Source: Allacma fusca
Taxonomy: Eukaryota; Arthropoda; Collembola; Symphypleona; Sminthuridae
DNA: 64,000 nt
Assembly (NCBI GenBank): GCA_947179485.1
Contig: OX359246.1
Span: forward strand, 45,115,632 to 45,179,631
Direction: 5' to 3'
Made by a program: the position numbers and the translations under genes. Under the pieces are notes generated by a model. It made no database searches. It was not told where the DNA came from and saw only the letters and a list, made by a program, of their open reading frames with translations. Positions 12,401 through 23,431 of the stretch are shown here, in pieces; the stretch's first letter is position 1; the number at the start of each line of letters is the position of its first letter.

Positions 12401-13373
12401 ATGCTGTCTTAGGGACTGAGACTTTATCCAATCTAATCTGAAAATATCCATTTTTGAGATCAATTTTTGAGAACCATCTGTATAAAGGAATCATTCTGAG
12501 CATCCATTGTAAGTTAGGTAATAACGCGGCATTTTTCCTTGTTAAGGCATTGAGGGGTTTAAAATTAAGGCACATCCTGTGAGTACCATCTTTTTTCTTC
12601 GCTAGAACGATATTGGAATTGTAAGGTGATGTGGACCTTTGAATAACTCTAGCTGCTAATAACTTTTCCACTTCCTCATTTATAATTTTTAACTGCGCTG
12701 GGGGATACCCTCTAAGTTTAGTTTTGGGAATAGCATTATCTGGGCAATCAATATGGTGATAAACCCAATCTGTGACACCTATTGATGCATCTATAGGAGC
12801 GACATCTTTGAATTCATTTAATAAATCTTGAATATCTTTGTCAATCTGACTTTGACTTGGAATAGGTTCTTGTTTTAGCCCTAAATTCAAATTAAAAAAT
12901 CCTTTCTCATTTGTATTAATTGTAAATGGTTCATTTGGAGGAATTATTCCAAACCAGAAAATACCCCATTTAAGATTAAAGCTCAAGTCATTCTCCTCTA
13001 TAAAATCTTTACCTAATATTAAATCAGCTCCACAGCTCAGATTTGGTAACACATGAAAAATACTTTTTAAAACTCTATCTCCAAACTGGAATTGTAGGAT
13101 TACTGTTCCCTTGGTTTTAATTATTTCTCCTGAAGCTGTTGTAAAACTACTACCCTTTGTACTTGAATCAATTTCACATGGGAGTTTGTGTACTATATTA
13201 GACATGATGCAACATCTTGAGCATCCTGTGTCAATCATTGCTGTAAGGTTTCTACCGCCAATCTTTATTGTAGTGGTTGGAGGTCTGTCTACTTTTGTTA
13301 CGGAAGAAACTGGTAACAAAATAAATTCGGACAAATATTCGTTTGGGACAGTTCTCAACTGTCCCCCTAACAT
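9453..13373 (-). CDS. pol: retrotransposon Pol polyprotein (PR-RT-RH-IN)
   Basis: A 1306-residue polyprotein. The aspartic protease motif DTG is at about 48-50. Reverse transcriptase spans about 215-470, with the catalytic YLDD box at 368-371. RNase H covers about 505-630 (QTDSSD, with the usual downstream QTDNMAV and ADALSR blocks). The integrase zinc-binding residues are H880, H887, C917 and C920, and the catalytic triad is D950, D1010 and E1045 (D,D-35-E spacing). Between RNase H and integrase about 150 residues (715-865) are rich in Lys/Glu and match nothing I know. The frame overlaps the end of gag by 7 nt in a different frame, so expression by programmed frameshifting, known in this family, is likely. 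Confidence 0.96.
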   Translation of the reverse strand: MLGGQLRTVPNEYLSEFILLPVSSVTKVDRPPTTTIKIGGRNLTAMIDTGCSRCCIMSNIVHKLPCEIDSSTKGSSFTTASGEIIKTKGTVILQFQFGDRVLKSIFHVLPNLSCGADLILGKDFIEENDLSFNLKWGIFWFGIIPPNEPFTINTNEKGFFNLNLGLKQEPIPSQSQIDKDIQDLLNEFKDVAPIDASIGVTDWVYHHIDCPDNAIPKTKLRGYPPAQLKIINEEVEKLLAARVIQRSTSPYNSNIVLAKKKDGTHRMCLNFKPLNALTRKNAALLPNLQWMLRMIPLYRWFSKIDLKNGYFQIRLDKVSVPKTAFSVPGGGHYEFIRLPFGLTNAPATFQQFINFAFQGWMYKIIMCYLDDGLVFSKTYGEHLQHLRIVFNILRQAGVTINLKKCEFVRQETEFLGHIITPEGLKKSPDKIQGIRDFQVPKNDKGVMRFLGKSVWYSTFISNFSEIAAPLYNLLKKGIKWKWGDEEQKAFDIIKNRMAEEVYLHGIDYDHDIIVQTDSSDIAISAVLMQNIDGKERVIECRSANLNPCQRKWGIYEKECFAIVWGLRKFHNLIAGHKIIVQTDNMAVTWMKRNPSRKAKVERWSIELEEYNYELQHIKGKFNILADALSRAPKESSEPDQLLEDIAEGEMIPYVNYLASEITRDRIKVAQREDEDLAKIINSLQNNVQIPGKHNYELEDGLLCARVPTYNMLEVKKQIKCSGLELEEASMKDEINSENSQLLNLMSLRLGRLENAICKLTQVCVPNAALNCIPNSQGEEPVTNKKLACEEHAKEPLALYLNRFKQREERCVRTLKCKALVLQDKILNAGQDRILTLEEVRDQNNQRRLQARRKIHELQNKTMLVPVVPMIMRSEIMSSFHDVPECAHLGFKKTRHLIMKRFFWKGMTKDIKLFCKSCQVCQLVKSNNQLPQGLMGHNMKIAEAMETIFVDIVGRLPKTRRQHEYVLVCQDEFTKWLEIFPMRKATAPILTELLEDQVFCRFGFPSKVITDHGTQFESRVFEKLCKRWGISHKTVAYYHAQGNQVERSNRDLKTMITAFCGKRQSDWDVHLQKFALTLRTMVRKSLGCSSDLLNLGRMIQLPIDRAIAPAVRKSLTAEQISAWLPIELSKLRDWVLKNIHTSYLSQKKYYDKKRQPCKFKVGDKILLRTHILSNAEEKISKKLSKKWFGPFKLVEEVLPGLTFKLIHVTTGEPYGTHHVYEFRPYYEDENKQTRKNVWESRKQRQDFQISNEELLVDNANAQVVPETVKEPHPGRNLRIKPRVNYSDTRRKKCHALSLILNTSSFFN

Positions 13374-14755
13374 TCCCCCGAAGTATCGGAATCATGTTGC
13401 TGACTATTTGAATCGGACGGGCACTGATGCCTGACATGACCTTCACCTCCACAATGCCAGCATTCTACTGCGGTGTGCTGGAAAGTCATCATAATCCCTT
13501 TATTTTTGCTGGGACAAACCTTCTCAATATGACCGTATCCCTTGCAACTGTTACATTTGACCTTAGTATCTACATTAGCCTTGGATTTATCAAATCCTAA
13601 CTTTTTCCCATGAAATTGCTTACTGGTTGTAGAACTATGTGGCTCGGACTGATTTCCATCTCTGGAGCTTTGACCTGACTCTTCTTTCTTAAAATAGTAT
13701 CTACCTTTGCCTCTGTAACCTCCACGGTGTCCACCTCTGTAGGACCCTTTACCCTTGCTGGAGTCCTGCCTATCATATTTAGGGTTGAATTCTTTATGCG
13801 AACTGTTGCTGTCAGCATCACCTTCTTTACCTTTCTCTTTCTCAGCATTTCCATTCAAAGGAGGAAGACTAACTTTGCCTTGCTTATCTAGTTTTTGAGA
13901 TTTATGCAAAATTCTCAACGCATCCTCTGCTGCTGCAATCAATTTTCCTGCTGTAGGATTGCCTTGGTCGGGGTCCCATTTGATTGTCTGATAAATCCTA
14001 TAATGCAAACCATGGAACGCTCTACGTAACCTATCGGACAGTGACTCTTTACTGTCGACCTGAGTGGCTAAGAAAATCATCTCATAAACATATTCAGCCA
14101 CTGGTTCGTAATGCTTCTGAGTTTTAGTTGCCAATAACCTCACTCGCTCCTGTTTATCATAAGCTGTGTCGAACTCTGCTGCAAATTCCTTCTTAATCTC
14201 ATCCCAGGTTGTTGCAGCTGTGACGGTATTTTCATACCATTTTAACATGTCACCTTTAAATAACCCACCTAACAAATATACATACTTATCTTGGGTATGG
14301 TGCTGCAGTTGGAAATATTTTTCAACCTGAGTGAAGAAATATGATGCTGTCATCCGTTTCTTATCATAAACGGGCACTTGCATATTCGAATTTGACAAGA
14401 TGACATTGTTACTGGGGCCTTGAACTGGAATATTTCCACCAGCATTGGCTGTTGCTGCTGTAACCGTTTTCAGTAGCTTATCACATGCTAATGCTGTCTG
14501 CTCTGCTGTCCTCATGTACAATTTACTATCATCTTTGCCCTTCTGGACATATGCGACAACATACGCTTGTTGTTCTGGAGGTAGAGATTGGTACCATGCC
14601 TCTGCCATGCTGCTATCAGTTTGCTTATTTAAATTTTCAGAGCTACTATTGGATCCTTCTTGTTTCTGCCTTTTTGCGTATCTACGACCTCGTTCGGAAT
14701 TTAAATCTACAGCCGAATTAGTTTGGTTAATGATGGTGCGATCTGACTTACTCAT
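13367..14755 (-). CDS. gag: retrotransposon Gag (capsid/nucleocapsid)
   Basis: A 462-residue Gag. The central part (about 130-280) reads like the retrotransposon gag capsid domain, including YFFTQVEKYFQLQ, GDMLKWYEN and the ATTWDEIKKEF region. It is followed by a Lys/Gly/Arg-rich linker with RGG-type repeats, then two zinc knuckles of the CX2CX4HX4C type at 401-414 and 432-445. Two knuckles are common in Ty3/gypsy nucleocapsids. The start is the first ATG after the leader. Confidence 0.93.
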   Translation of the reverse strand: MSKSDRTIINQTNSAVDLNSERGRRYAKRQKQEGSNSSSENLNKQTDSSMAEAWYQSLPPEQQAYVVAYVQKGKDDSKLYMRTAEQTALACDKLLKTVTAATANAGGNIPVQGPSNNVILSNSNMQVPVYDKKRMTASYFFTQVEKYFQLQHHTQDKYVYLLGGLFKGDMLKWYENTVTAATTWDEIKKEFAAEFDTAYDKQERVRLLATKTQKHYEPVAEYVYEMIFLATQVDSKESLSDRLRRAFHGLHYRIYQTIKWDPDQGNPTAGKLIAAAEDALRILHKSQKLDKQGKVSLPPLNGNAEKEKGKEGDADSNSSHKEFNPKYDRQDSSKGKGSYRGGHRGGYRGKGRYYFKKEESGQSSRDGNQSEPHSSTTSKQFHGKKLGFDKSKANVDTKVKCNSCKGYGHIEKVCPSKNKGIMMTFQHTAVECWHCGGEGHVRHQCPSDSNSQQHDSDTSGEC

Positions 14756-15404
14756 AAAAACTAATGAGCATGAATGCTACCTGGCCATACACTTAATACA
14801 CAGTTTCTAAAATATTAAAATTAACCGTAAGATAATATGTATAAGCTTTCGTGTACTGTAGCAATTAAAACTTACTCTGCATAAAAATTCCTGACTTAAA
14901 AATATTAAAATCGTAATGCAAGTACTCCTGGTCTTTGGAAAAACTGTACAAGCCTAATCCTGACCTTGAGTGTTACCTAGTCAATAACCTCTGGGTTTTT
15001 TCAGTACTTGTTCGTTACTATACGAAATATTGGCGTACTTATTTATCTCATAACCCTAAGCATATGTACATATATGACTCTGCTAAATTACGACACTCAT
15101 TAAATAGTCTCAACTTTCCTTGTAAAAAAATAGCTTTGATACTTTTAGTTCAAAAATTGTGGAATTATTGGCATTAAATTTTAATTCAATCGTTAATCTG
15201 TGCTAACTGCAACTAATCTTAATTACAATTATTGAATTGCTCGAGAATCACTCAAGCAAGGTAAGGATATTCGGCTACGGATTCACCGAGCCTGAAACTT
15301 ACGTTGACCTGATCTTGGTTGGAAAAAACAATCAAGACTTCAAACAATCAAACTTCCAACAATCAGACTTCCAACATCCATACAAAAATTGTAGTTCGGG
15401 ATAA
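14756..15404 (-). other. retrotransposon 5' leader
   Basis: About 650 bp between the primer-binding site and gag. It should hold the packaging signal and untranslated leader of the element RNA. One short open frame lies on the plus strand (14935-15177), without family features. Confidence 0.6.
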
Positions 15405-15416
15405 GCACGGTCGCCA
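15405..15416 (-). other. primer-binding site
   Basis: On the minus strand TGGCGACCGTGC begins three nt after the end of the 5' LTR. TGG pairs with the CCA end of a tRNA. The sequence resembles the tRNA-Arg primer-binding site I remember for the 412/mdg1 group of Drosophila. The tRNA identity is an inference. Confidence 0.75.
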
Positions 15417-15419
15417 AGG

Positions 15420-15813
15420 TATGAGTAGGTGGTAGTATAATGCGGGAAATCCTACTCTGGCTACTGTGAGGGAAGCAACAAAAATACAAATTAAAAGCAA
15501 TCCCAAAATTATCACAACCAACTCAACTCATAAAAAGAAATAATAATGATTGAATTGCCAATGCTAAGCCACGCAAGGAATAAGAGTCTCCAGTCCACGC
15601 TAGTTAGGGTAACAATAATATAATAGACTTCTTTATTGGAATCGTTTAGAGTTTAGAGTACAAGTTAACTCCACGCTGCCCTAGGTAACACTGAGGCAGT
15701 CGAACCTGGAACACACATAAGAAGATGTGTTCCAGTACCTTCTCATTGGAATATTCAAAGTACCGCGTTGGGTCCACCAACGCGTGTATGAGCAAGGAGC
15801 ACTCTTCCTTACA
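15420..15813 (-). repeat. LTR (5' LTR of the element)
   Basis: The 394-bp partner of 7081-7474, apparently identical base for base. In element orientation it carries the promoter region that starts transcription. It is followed by the AGGA duplication. Confidence 0.96.
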
Positions 15814-15817
15814 AGGA
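15814..15817. repeat. target-site duplication, right copy (AGGA)
   Basis: It matches AGGA at 7077-7080 on the other side of the element. Confidence 0.75.
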
Positions 15818-17129
15818 ATACATAGGTATATCTAAAAACAACGGACGGGATGCTGTAGGAAGTTGAATGGGAATTGGACCAAAGTGTTCCGGAGTTCCCC
15901 GAAAAAAAGGAAAAGAAAATAAAGTATTAACCAGCTCTGAAGATTTACTCTTAAACAAATTTGACTCGGCTTGTAGTCCAGTCCGAGAGTAGTATATGTA
16001 CGTGCAGAGCCTATGGAAAATTCATTATTTCGTCGGAACTCCAAGGGAATCCCAATAATAAGATTGAGTTTAAGCTCCTAATAACTATATAAGCAATCCT
16101 GAACGGAACACACGCCCTAACAATGTATCATATGTAACTATGCCAGATTGACCTCATCCCAAAACTAACTAATTAATTTAATATCCCCTCCGCCTTTCAA
16201 TGTTACAAGAAACCTATACTGCACGCAAAATAGAATGTTTCACTATTAGCTACAAATCCAGGGGTAGAACATCTGTCACTTTTAAAAACATATTGTTGCA
16301 GTTTTTTTGCACACAAATTTTTATCCCCTATACAAAATTCTGTACGAGGGGCTTGAGGCTATTAAAATTGCTCCATATTCCCTAGCAAACAATATAGTGA
16401 CAGTCTCAATTAAGATTTTACCACAAGTAGACACTTACTATACCCACCCATATAAATACTGTATATGAAATGTGTCACAACAATGCAATCCGTTCAAAAG
16501 CTACCAGCTGCTTACTGTCAGTTAATATCAATTTTCCCTAAGTAATTGCAAATTGAATTTGAGAAGTGAATGGGTAACCAGAATCCGTTAATATTTTAGA
16601 CATGCATGTAGAAATGTAACCAATAAATAAAACAATTTGCTTGACAATGCTTGTCCTTATATGTTCAGTGCGGGGATGGAAATGTGTGAGTTATATTGTA
16701 GCATACAAAGTGATCCGAACCACATTTTTTAATGGCATCCTTGTTCCTCATGTCCCTGTAATTTGTAATATACAGTAGTGCGTGTAACTATAGATACTGT
16801 AAATGAGGAACACTAAAACCACAACTTGTTGACGTACGGGAAAAAATATTATATAAGTATCTACACACGAATCCTTTCGAGTAATACAGCTCTCCCCTGC
16901 AAAACGACAATAATCATTGTTTGTATGAATTCAATGAAAATATTCACCCGTGACTTCAACTCCTATATAACTAAACGAACTTGAACTGTATAGAGCATTG
17001 ATCGAGACGGAGGAGTGAATCAAACCAGTGCTTAGTTTTTTTTGTCTTAAAATTCTCAGCACATCAAGTAGAATTGTCAATTGTGTAGGATCATTATTGC
17101 AAACATATATTTAAACCGTACCTATCACC
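15818..17129. other. upstream region of the amino-acid transporter
   Basis: No gene is seen. The DNA is A/T-rich with short unsupported frames. The promoter and 5' UTR of the SLC38A11-like gene must lie here or in unseen upstream exons. I could not fix a TATA box or initiator. Confidence 0.5.
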
Positions 17130-20100
17130 ATGGATTGGCTAAATAGGAAACGACATTTACTCATCCGGAAATTAGTACGAAAGTTTGGAGCCGTAAGTAA
17201 GGGCAAGCTTGGATTCGATAAAATTTAAGAGTCATATAGCGTATTGGTATCCGTATCTTTGCCAATCATGCAATTCCGTATTAAGAAGTGTGTCAAGTTT
17301 TGGGAAGATGACAGAAAAATATATCCCGTTTTTAAATATTTATTTGCTCAACTTCAAAAAACTGTGTAAAGGAAGAGGACGCCCCTACAAAAAAAAAACA
17401 TGTAGATTTAAAGTTTACTAAATGAGCAGGGAATTTATACTCCGTGAGAGGATATGCTCAAAGACCATGGAGAAATTCCTCTAGGAATTTGCCCTGACTT
17501 GAAATATGCTAAATGCTGACGCACATTGTATAGCCCCCAATGAGACTGTAGGGCTGAGCTGTCAACTTGACTGAAATCCCGTTGCGAGGAAATAATTAGT
17601 GCGGAAAATAATAATTTGAGAGACCCAGACACGCCGAGTATTAAAAGCATTGACGAACATAAAACCTTGTACATTTTAGATGGATATGGATGACAGTCAC
17701 CGCAAGAGCACGTTGCCACAAGCCAGCTTTAATTACATCAATTCCATAATTGGAAGCGGAGTTATTGGAGTGAGATTCAATTCTATTTTTAAAATCAAAC
17801 CCGGAATGCTTGAATGATACGATTTGAAAATGCTTAGATATTAGTCAATGATTTGTACGTAATGGCAAAATGTCTCGATTCGGAGTGATAAGTTGAGTGC
17901 CCCTGGGATGTGAGAGCCACATGAGGCTGATTTATTTCTTTAACTCCAGATGCCCTATGCCCTGAGGCAGAGTGGGGTCGGGGTTGGGATCATCCTCCTC
18001 ATAGTCGTGGCAATCATCACGGACTACTCCTTAGTCCTGATGGTCAAGGCGGGTCATCTGAGCGGGTCTTACTCCTATCCCGGGATGATGGAAGCAGCTT
18101 TTGGCCGATGGGGATTTTACATTTTGTCAATCCTTCAGTTCGTGTATCCTGTCATAGGTAATGTTACATTCGTTTTTTTCTAAAACCTCTGTGTAAATAA
18201 CCCTTCAGAGATGCTGTGCTTTATGGTTCCTCGTCCACATGCATAAGTCAAGATATGAAATGTGTCAGAATTTTTTTTTTACCTTGAAGTATCTATCTAT
18301 ACTTATCCACATGCAATTAATTTCCCTACATTTTGTCTCAACAGCTATGATAAGCTACAACGTGATTGTGGGCGACACCCTGACCAAGGTTCTAATTTAT
18401 TTCACGGCGGTGAGATCCGAGACGCTTGAGATCCAACGAGAGGCAGTGGTTCTTATGGCAACTTTCTTCGTCACACTGCCCCTCTCTCTCTACCGGAATG
18501 TGGCTCGGATGGCGAAGATCTCCTTCATGTCCCTCATCTCCATCGGCTTCATCATGATGTCTATTTTGATTCGACTTGGGCCCGCACCAATTAATGTGTA
18601 CGCTGTAATTATTATTTTTACGCCCGAGTAGGTCTCTGTCTCGACCGAAACCTGACAATGAGGGAAGCGCGGACGTACGCGCGAGTATATTTGTACTATA
18701 TATATAATTATATAATTGCATAATTAGAACATACATAGGAATATGAGGATCCCATTAATTTTGATATTTATTTAATCAACTGACTCTCAGACCTGCCACA
18801 CCGGATGCTTGGACGTTTGCAAGTACGGGGATTTTGCAGGCTATTGGGGTCTTCGCATTTGCATTTATGTGTCATCATAACACATTCATGATTTACACGT
18901 CTATGGAGAATACGAATGAGAGGAAATGGAGTAAAGTAACGCACATCTCCATTGGAACATCCCTGGCTGTGAGCTTAGTCTTCTCGCTCGGAGGATATGC
19001 TACTTTCACTGGAAACGTCCAAGGTGAGCTCATGAGAACCTTCTTCACGTGGAACTTTCACCATGTGCCTTATTAAATGCTGTGTGTATTTAGAAACTCT
19101 ATGGATATGGATATCTACATAGATATAAAAACAAATAGGACTGCTCCTGGAAAAAGAGAAACTGCACAGAGGAGGGCAGGGAGTCAAAAAGGATATTTAT
19201 TTCCTCACGAATGACTTTATGAGTAATTAATTATACTTTTCCAACGTATTCACCTCTACATTTACATCTGTAGATATCTTATATGGCTAACAATAAGAGG
19301 AAAGTTTCTGGACCCATATTATTTGCTTATGTATCTCCCTCAAATAAAACTACGAGGAGTGTCAGTATAGTGTATACTTTTAATAAAAGGGAGGCTTGAG
19401 GAAGCTAACATATCTAGCCTTTTTAAAATATACAGTATAGTCATTCATCCAATTATCTACATATGTGTGGATACATATTTACGAGTGGGATCTAAGGCTA
19501 AGGCTATGGCTATACCCCTATTTCCCCATTACATAATAAATGCAGTGTACACAGGGACGCAGGGCTTATTCAATTTCTCAGAATTTATAGGACAGCTCCA
19601 GTTGATTCTGTTGCATGGAAGAAATAAATACATGGTCCTTCCACGAAAGTTGCTCTACATTTTGAGTTGGGAATTTCCTAAATTAATTACATCTTTTCAG
19701 GGCTCCTCACCCTCCGGGGCTCTTTCCTTTTTAATTATGAATATGGGTTTTTGAGGGAATAGCTCTCATCACTACATTTTTAATCAAGCACATTTAGTAC
19801 GAAGGAAACTCTTATTTTGAGTTCCTTATTCGGGGAGACCCCCACATTCAGTCCGTGGGAGTTTGTATATTGTCAGGCAGGGGTATATATGTAAATGGAC
19901 CAGGGCTGAATATTGATGGATTTAGTTCCTCTCTAGGGGGAAGGGTTGTTTATGACTTAATCTTCGGGACCAAAAGCCTGTTATTTCTGATGTGTGCGTG
20001 TGTGTGTATGCTTTCTTTTCAGGGGATTTACTGGAGAATTATTGCTGGGACGATAGTTTGATTAACATCTCACGGGTTCTGTTCTGTGTCACAATCCTCC

Positions 20101-20886
20101 TCACTTTCCCATTGGAGTGCTTCGTGGCGAGGGATGTCATTGAGCAGATTTGTTTCAGTACGAAGCAACCATCCACCACCACAAGACATTTTTGCGTCAC
20201 TTTCCTCATCGTCCTATTTGCTTTCATCGTTTCCATGAGTACGGACTGCTTAGGTGTTGTTCTCGAGTTGAACGTAAGACTTTTTTTTTTCTCATATATG
20301 TAGCCTCACAGTATCAGCAGCATCAGCTCCAGGAGCCGCAGCTGACTGAGCAATATATTTCCCTTAAATTGCGAAAGGGAATTTTACTTATAACAGAGTT
20401 AACTTTGTTCTTGCTTTTTTTTTTTTTGAGGACGCGGGGTGGGGAAGATAATCCTTTTAATGTTCAAGATATACACATCTTGTATGTATGAGTGTATGTA
20501 TGTATGTGTTAAGTTAATTTTTTTAAATGGATCTCCAGGGAATATTAGCAGCTATGCCTTTGGCGTACATCCTTCCTGCACTCTGCTTCATCCGTTTGGA
20601 ACCCTCAAGATTCTTCAGTCGGGAGAAGTTACCCGCAATTGCCACAGCTCTGTTCGGCTCACTCGTCTCGGGCACGGGTCTCATCATGCTTATTATCAAT
20701 GGGCAGGAGAGTCAGTGTTCTCATGGTCAGGCCCTACCCTACTGTACTGTTGCTCCGAATTCCTTCGATGCGAATGTAAGTAGTGCTACAATAGCGGGCC
20801 CAGTCCTCAGATCTGTGGCCGCATCCTTGGTATCTCAAGGAGGGGGGAGTCCTGTGGGAGAGATCCTGCCTCATCCAATGCAGTAA
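17130..20886 (+). CDS. SLC38A11: SLC38A11-type neutral amino-acid transporter, 7 exons
   Basis: A multi-pass carrier of the amino acid/auxin permease superfamily, close to vertebrate SNAT11 and insect CG13743. It probably moves neutral amino acids across the plasma or lysosomal membrane; the substrate is inferred from the family. Exons: 17130-17192, 17680-17769, 17950-18157, 18345-18597, 18791-19023, 20023-20273, 20539-20886. All have GT-AG borders and phases that fit, giving 481 residues. Signature blocks include NSIIGSGVIG split from MPYALRQSG by an intron (TM1), TDYSLVLMVKAG, AMISYNVIVGDT, TLPLSLYRN, AFMCHHNTFMIYTSME, TFPLECFVAR and STDCLGVVLELN, all matching the family in order. About 11 membrane segments are expected. 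The first exon (MDWLNRK… to KFGA) is the least certain. It has a CACCATGG start context and a strong GTAAGTAA donor in the right phase. If it is wrong, translation starts at 17680 and gives 460 residues. Confidence 0.93.
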
Positions 20887-23267
20887 AAATCTTCACAATT
20901 ATGATCAATCACAAAACCCTTTTGAAGACGCTAGCTAGTCTAATTATATTCCAGAAAAGGACTTTAATAGAATTATCTATATGGATACATATGTATGTAC
21001 CCCGATTCTCAATTTACGGAATGAATTTTATGTACATACTATTTTGTAATTATTATTATTATGATTAAATGTAATATATTTTCCAATGTATAGACGATAT
21101 ACTCATATTGTCCAGGCTGCTCTATACTATACGGTTATACAATCGCAGTTTTAATTTTGCTATAAATGTGCATATACTACTTGCAATTATTTTAACATTG
21201 CCTATATACTAGGTGTACATCTATGCATGGTGTACTCTCATTTATAAGAGCACTCACCCTATAAGAGCATTAATTATCTCAGAAATTTTTTAATACATTG
21301 TTTTTTTCCTTCTAGAAAAAGCATCGAATTGTAAAAACAAAAAAGAGTCAAATTTTGCTCCTTTAAGGGTTGCTCTGATACAGATGAGAGTATACAGTGT
21401 AGTATGTGTATGTCTTAAATAAATGGAAATGAATGCCTGCTGGAATGGGTGTGCTAATCACGTAGCTGGATTAATTACTGGTGCTATTAACGTGTTACCA
21501 TTACAATTATCTCTATGCTTGTGTATCTTTATATATGAATGTGGGCACAGGGAGTATACAAGTGCTTGAATTTTCAAAAGGATAGTATTTTAAGGGGAAA
21601 TTGATAGCTTTAAAATATAACGTTAATGAAAATATTTTTCACAAAATGTTTTCCTGAGTCACGTGTACCTTGTTTATTTTTTTGTACTGTAATTATTTTT
21701 ATTTTGTACTAATAATAATAATTATTATGATTATTATTATTATTACTACTACTGCTGCAAAATGAATGTAACTCCACTTCAAATATTTTGTTTCATTTAT
21801 TTTAAAGGTATACGTTCCCTGCGTTTTAAAAATTTGACACATTATCTCAAAAGTGAGTTTTTAAAATGACATTTTGGACTGCGGCGCGACAATGCTGGAT
21901 GCACTTTAATGTATGTACTTATATGCAATTAAGTTGTGTAACAAATATCTTTACATCATTTTCAACGTTTAATATCAAATATCATTCCGCCTGTAAGAAT
22001 TATGCATAAAAATGATGTTTCTATATATTTGCATATGGAGATGGGAGAGAATGTGTTTTTAGCTTTTGCAAAGTTAACTGGTTATAGTATGTAAGTAGGA
22101 TAATAATTATTACAGGTGTTGGAACAAAAATACGAGTCTACATATCTATCTGTAAGGTTTAAAACTATATGTATTAATTATATAATAATAATGTTATTAT
22201 TATTACAGAAGCGGCTCCTTAACAGAGACCCTTGTGAAAATGGTATTAAATATGGTAATGTTGATGTGATATTAAAACATTTCATGATAACTGTTCATTG
22301 TAAACTTTCCAAGTCTCTGTGTAACTTGTTATACCTTAAAAAAAACCTAAAGTGATCCTCTACTATATTATATTACTTATAAATGTATGTTGTAGGTGTT
22401 TATTTTTAAGTGACGCGGATATACACATAATTACACAATTGTATAATGCAGTCCGACTTATTAAGAATGTTACCAAATCAAACAAGACATATATGTATAA
22501 TTATACCATCACTGCACTTATATATATATGTATACACATATACACACAGTAATTACTTAAATTTAGAGAGTAGTCACCATATAGTTTCAATTGGATTATA
22601 ATCACATAACTGTAATAAATGCATAGTAATGTAATAATTCTATGTATGAATAACAGTTATAAAATTAAGTGTTGACTTTGTAGGACGAAGTAAACCAAAT
22701 CCTTTTTGAGATGTGTTTAACTAAAAAGAGAAAATAAATGTTCCCGATATCTATTTGAAACAAAATAATAGTATTACAGTGCATACTTGCATACTTCGGA
22801 GACGGCATGTTTTTATTATTTTCTATTCATCTCATCCCTGAATACTTACATGTAATTACCTCAGCGTCTGTATCATCCCTTGGATTATTTACATGTAGCT
22901 CTTACCACTACACAGGAATATTGATAGAATTATTTATAATTATTAAAATCCTTAAAAATTAGGGTGTCCCAAGAGTATATCACCTATAACTCTTTAAAAT
23001 CCAAGTATCCCCAATTGATAACAGTCAATCATTGTAATCCCTTGGATTTCTTTCCATCTACTTTTGATGTGTGAGATAAAACTAAAACATAATTATTTTT
23101 AATGAGGAAGCATATATGATCCTTACATTCTTTTATTTCACTCATAAGTTGCTGGGATTCACATTCAAGTGAAGGTAAATATTTCCATGATCTCCAGGAG
23201 AATTAAATTTTAATTAATAGCACGACGCTTCAAATGTACCATCCCATATTTCTTTCTATGATTAAAC
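20887..23267. other. 3' flank, no supported gene
   Basis: A/T-rich DNA downstream of the transporter. A trinucleotide tract of AAT/ATT and ACT units lies at about 21708-21755. Short frames at 22116-22552 are A/T-driven and lack features. A possible polyadenylation hexamer (AATAAA) lies near 21418. Confidence 0.5.
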
Positions 23268-23431
23268 TTAGTTAGAATTAAGTACAATACAATTTACAAT
23301 GTGTAGCATCTCTAAGCGTTTATGATTACGAACCATATTAAATACTTTACAGTCATAAAAACCTGAAATCAACTTTCCTACCAAATTCGCTCGTTTTAAA
23401 ATATCCTCTGATGAACTGATACGAATGCTTC
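23268..23431 (-). CDS. possible terminal exon of an unknown gene
   Basis: On the minus strand a pyrimidine-rich acceptor (CCCCAAACATTTTCAG) is followed by 54 open codons ending in TAA, with a mixed peptide (SIRISSSEDILKRANLVGKL near the start, RNHKRLEMLHIVNC near the end). It reads more like protein than the surrounding A/T-rich DNA. I recognise no family, and no exon with a fitting phase was found upstream. It could equally be chance. Confidence 0.25.

Larger units (their letters stand above)
7081..15813 (-). mobile_element. Ty3/gypsy LTR retrotransposon, whole-looking, recent
   Basis: An 8.7-kb element lying on the minus strand: 394-bp LTRs at both ends, a primer-binding site, a gag frame, a pol frame (protease, reverse transcriptase, RNase H, integrase), a third frame, and a polypurine tract. 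The order protease-RT-RNaseH-integrase identifies Ty3/gypsy (Metaviridae) rather than copia or BEL. The two LTRs appear identical by eye, so the insertion is very young, and all three reading frames are long and open: it looks whole. The primer-binding site resembles those of the 412/mdg1 group (tRNA-Arg, from memory). It lies between genes and does not interrupt any coding region I can recognise. Confidence 0.96.

Noticed and set aside
21708-21755. AAT/ATT/ACT triplet tract as a regulatory element
   Set aside because: It is a simple microsatellite-like sequence with no supporting context.
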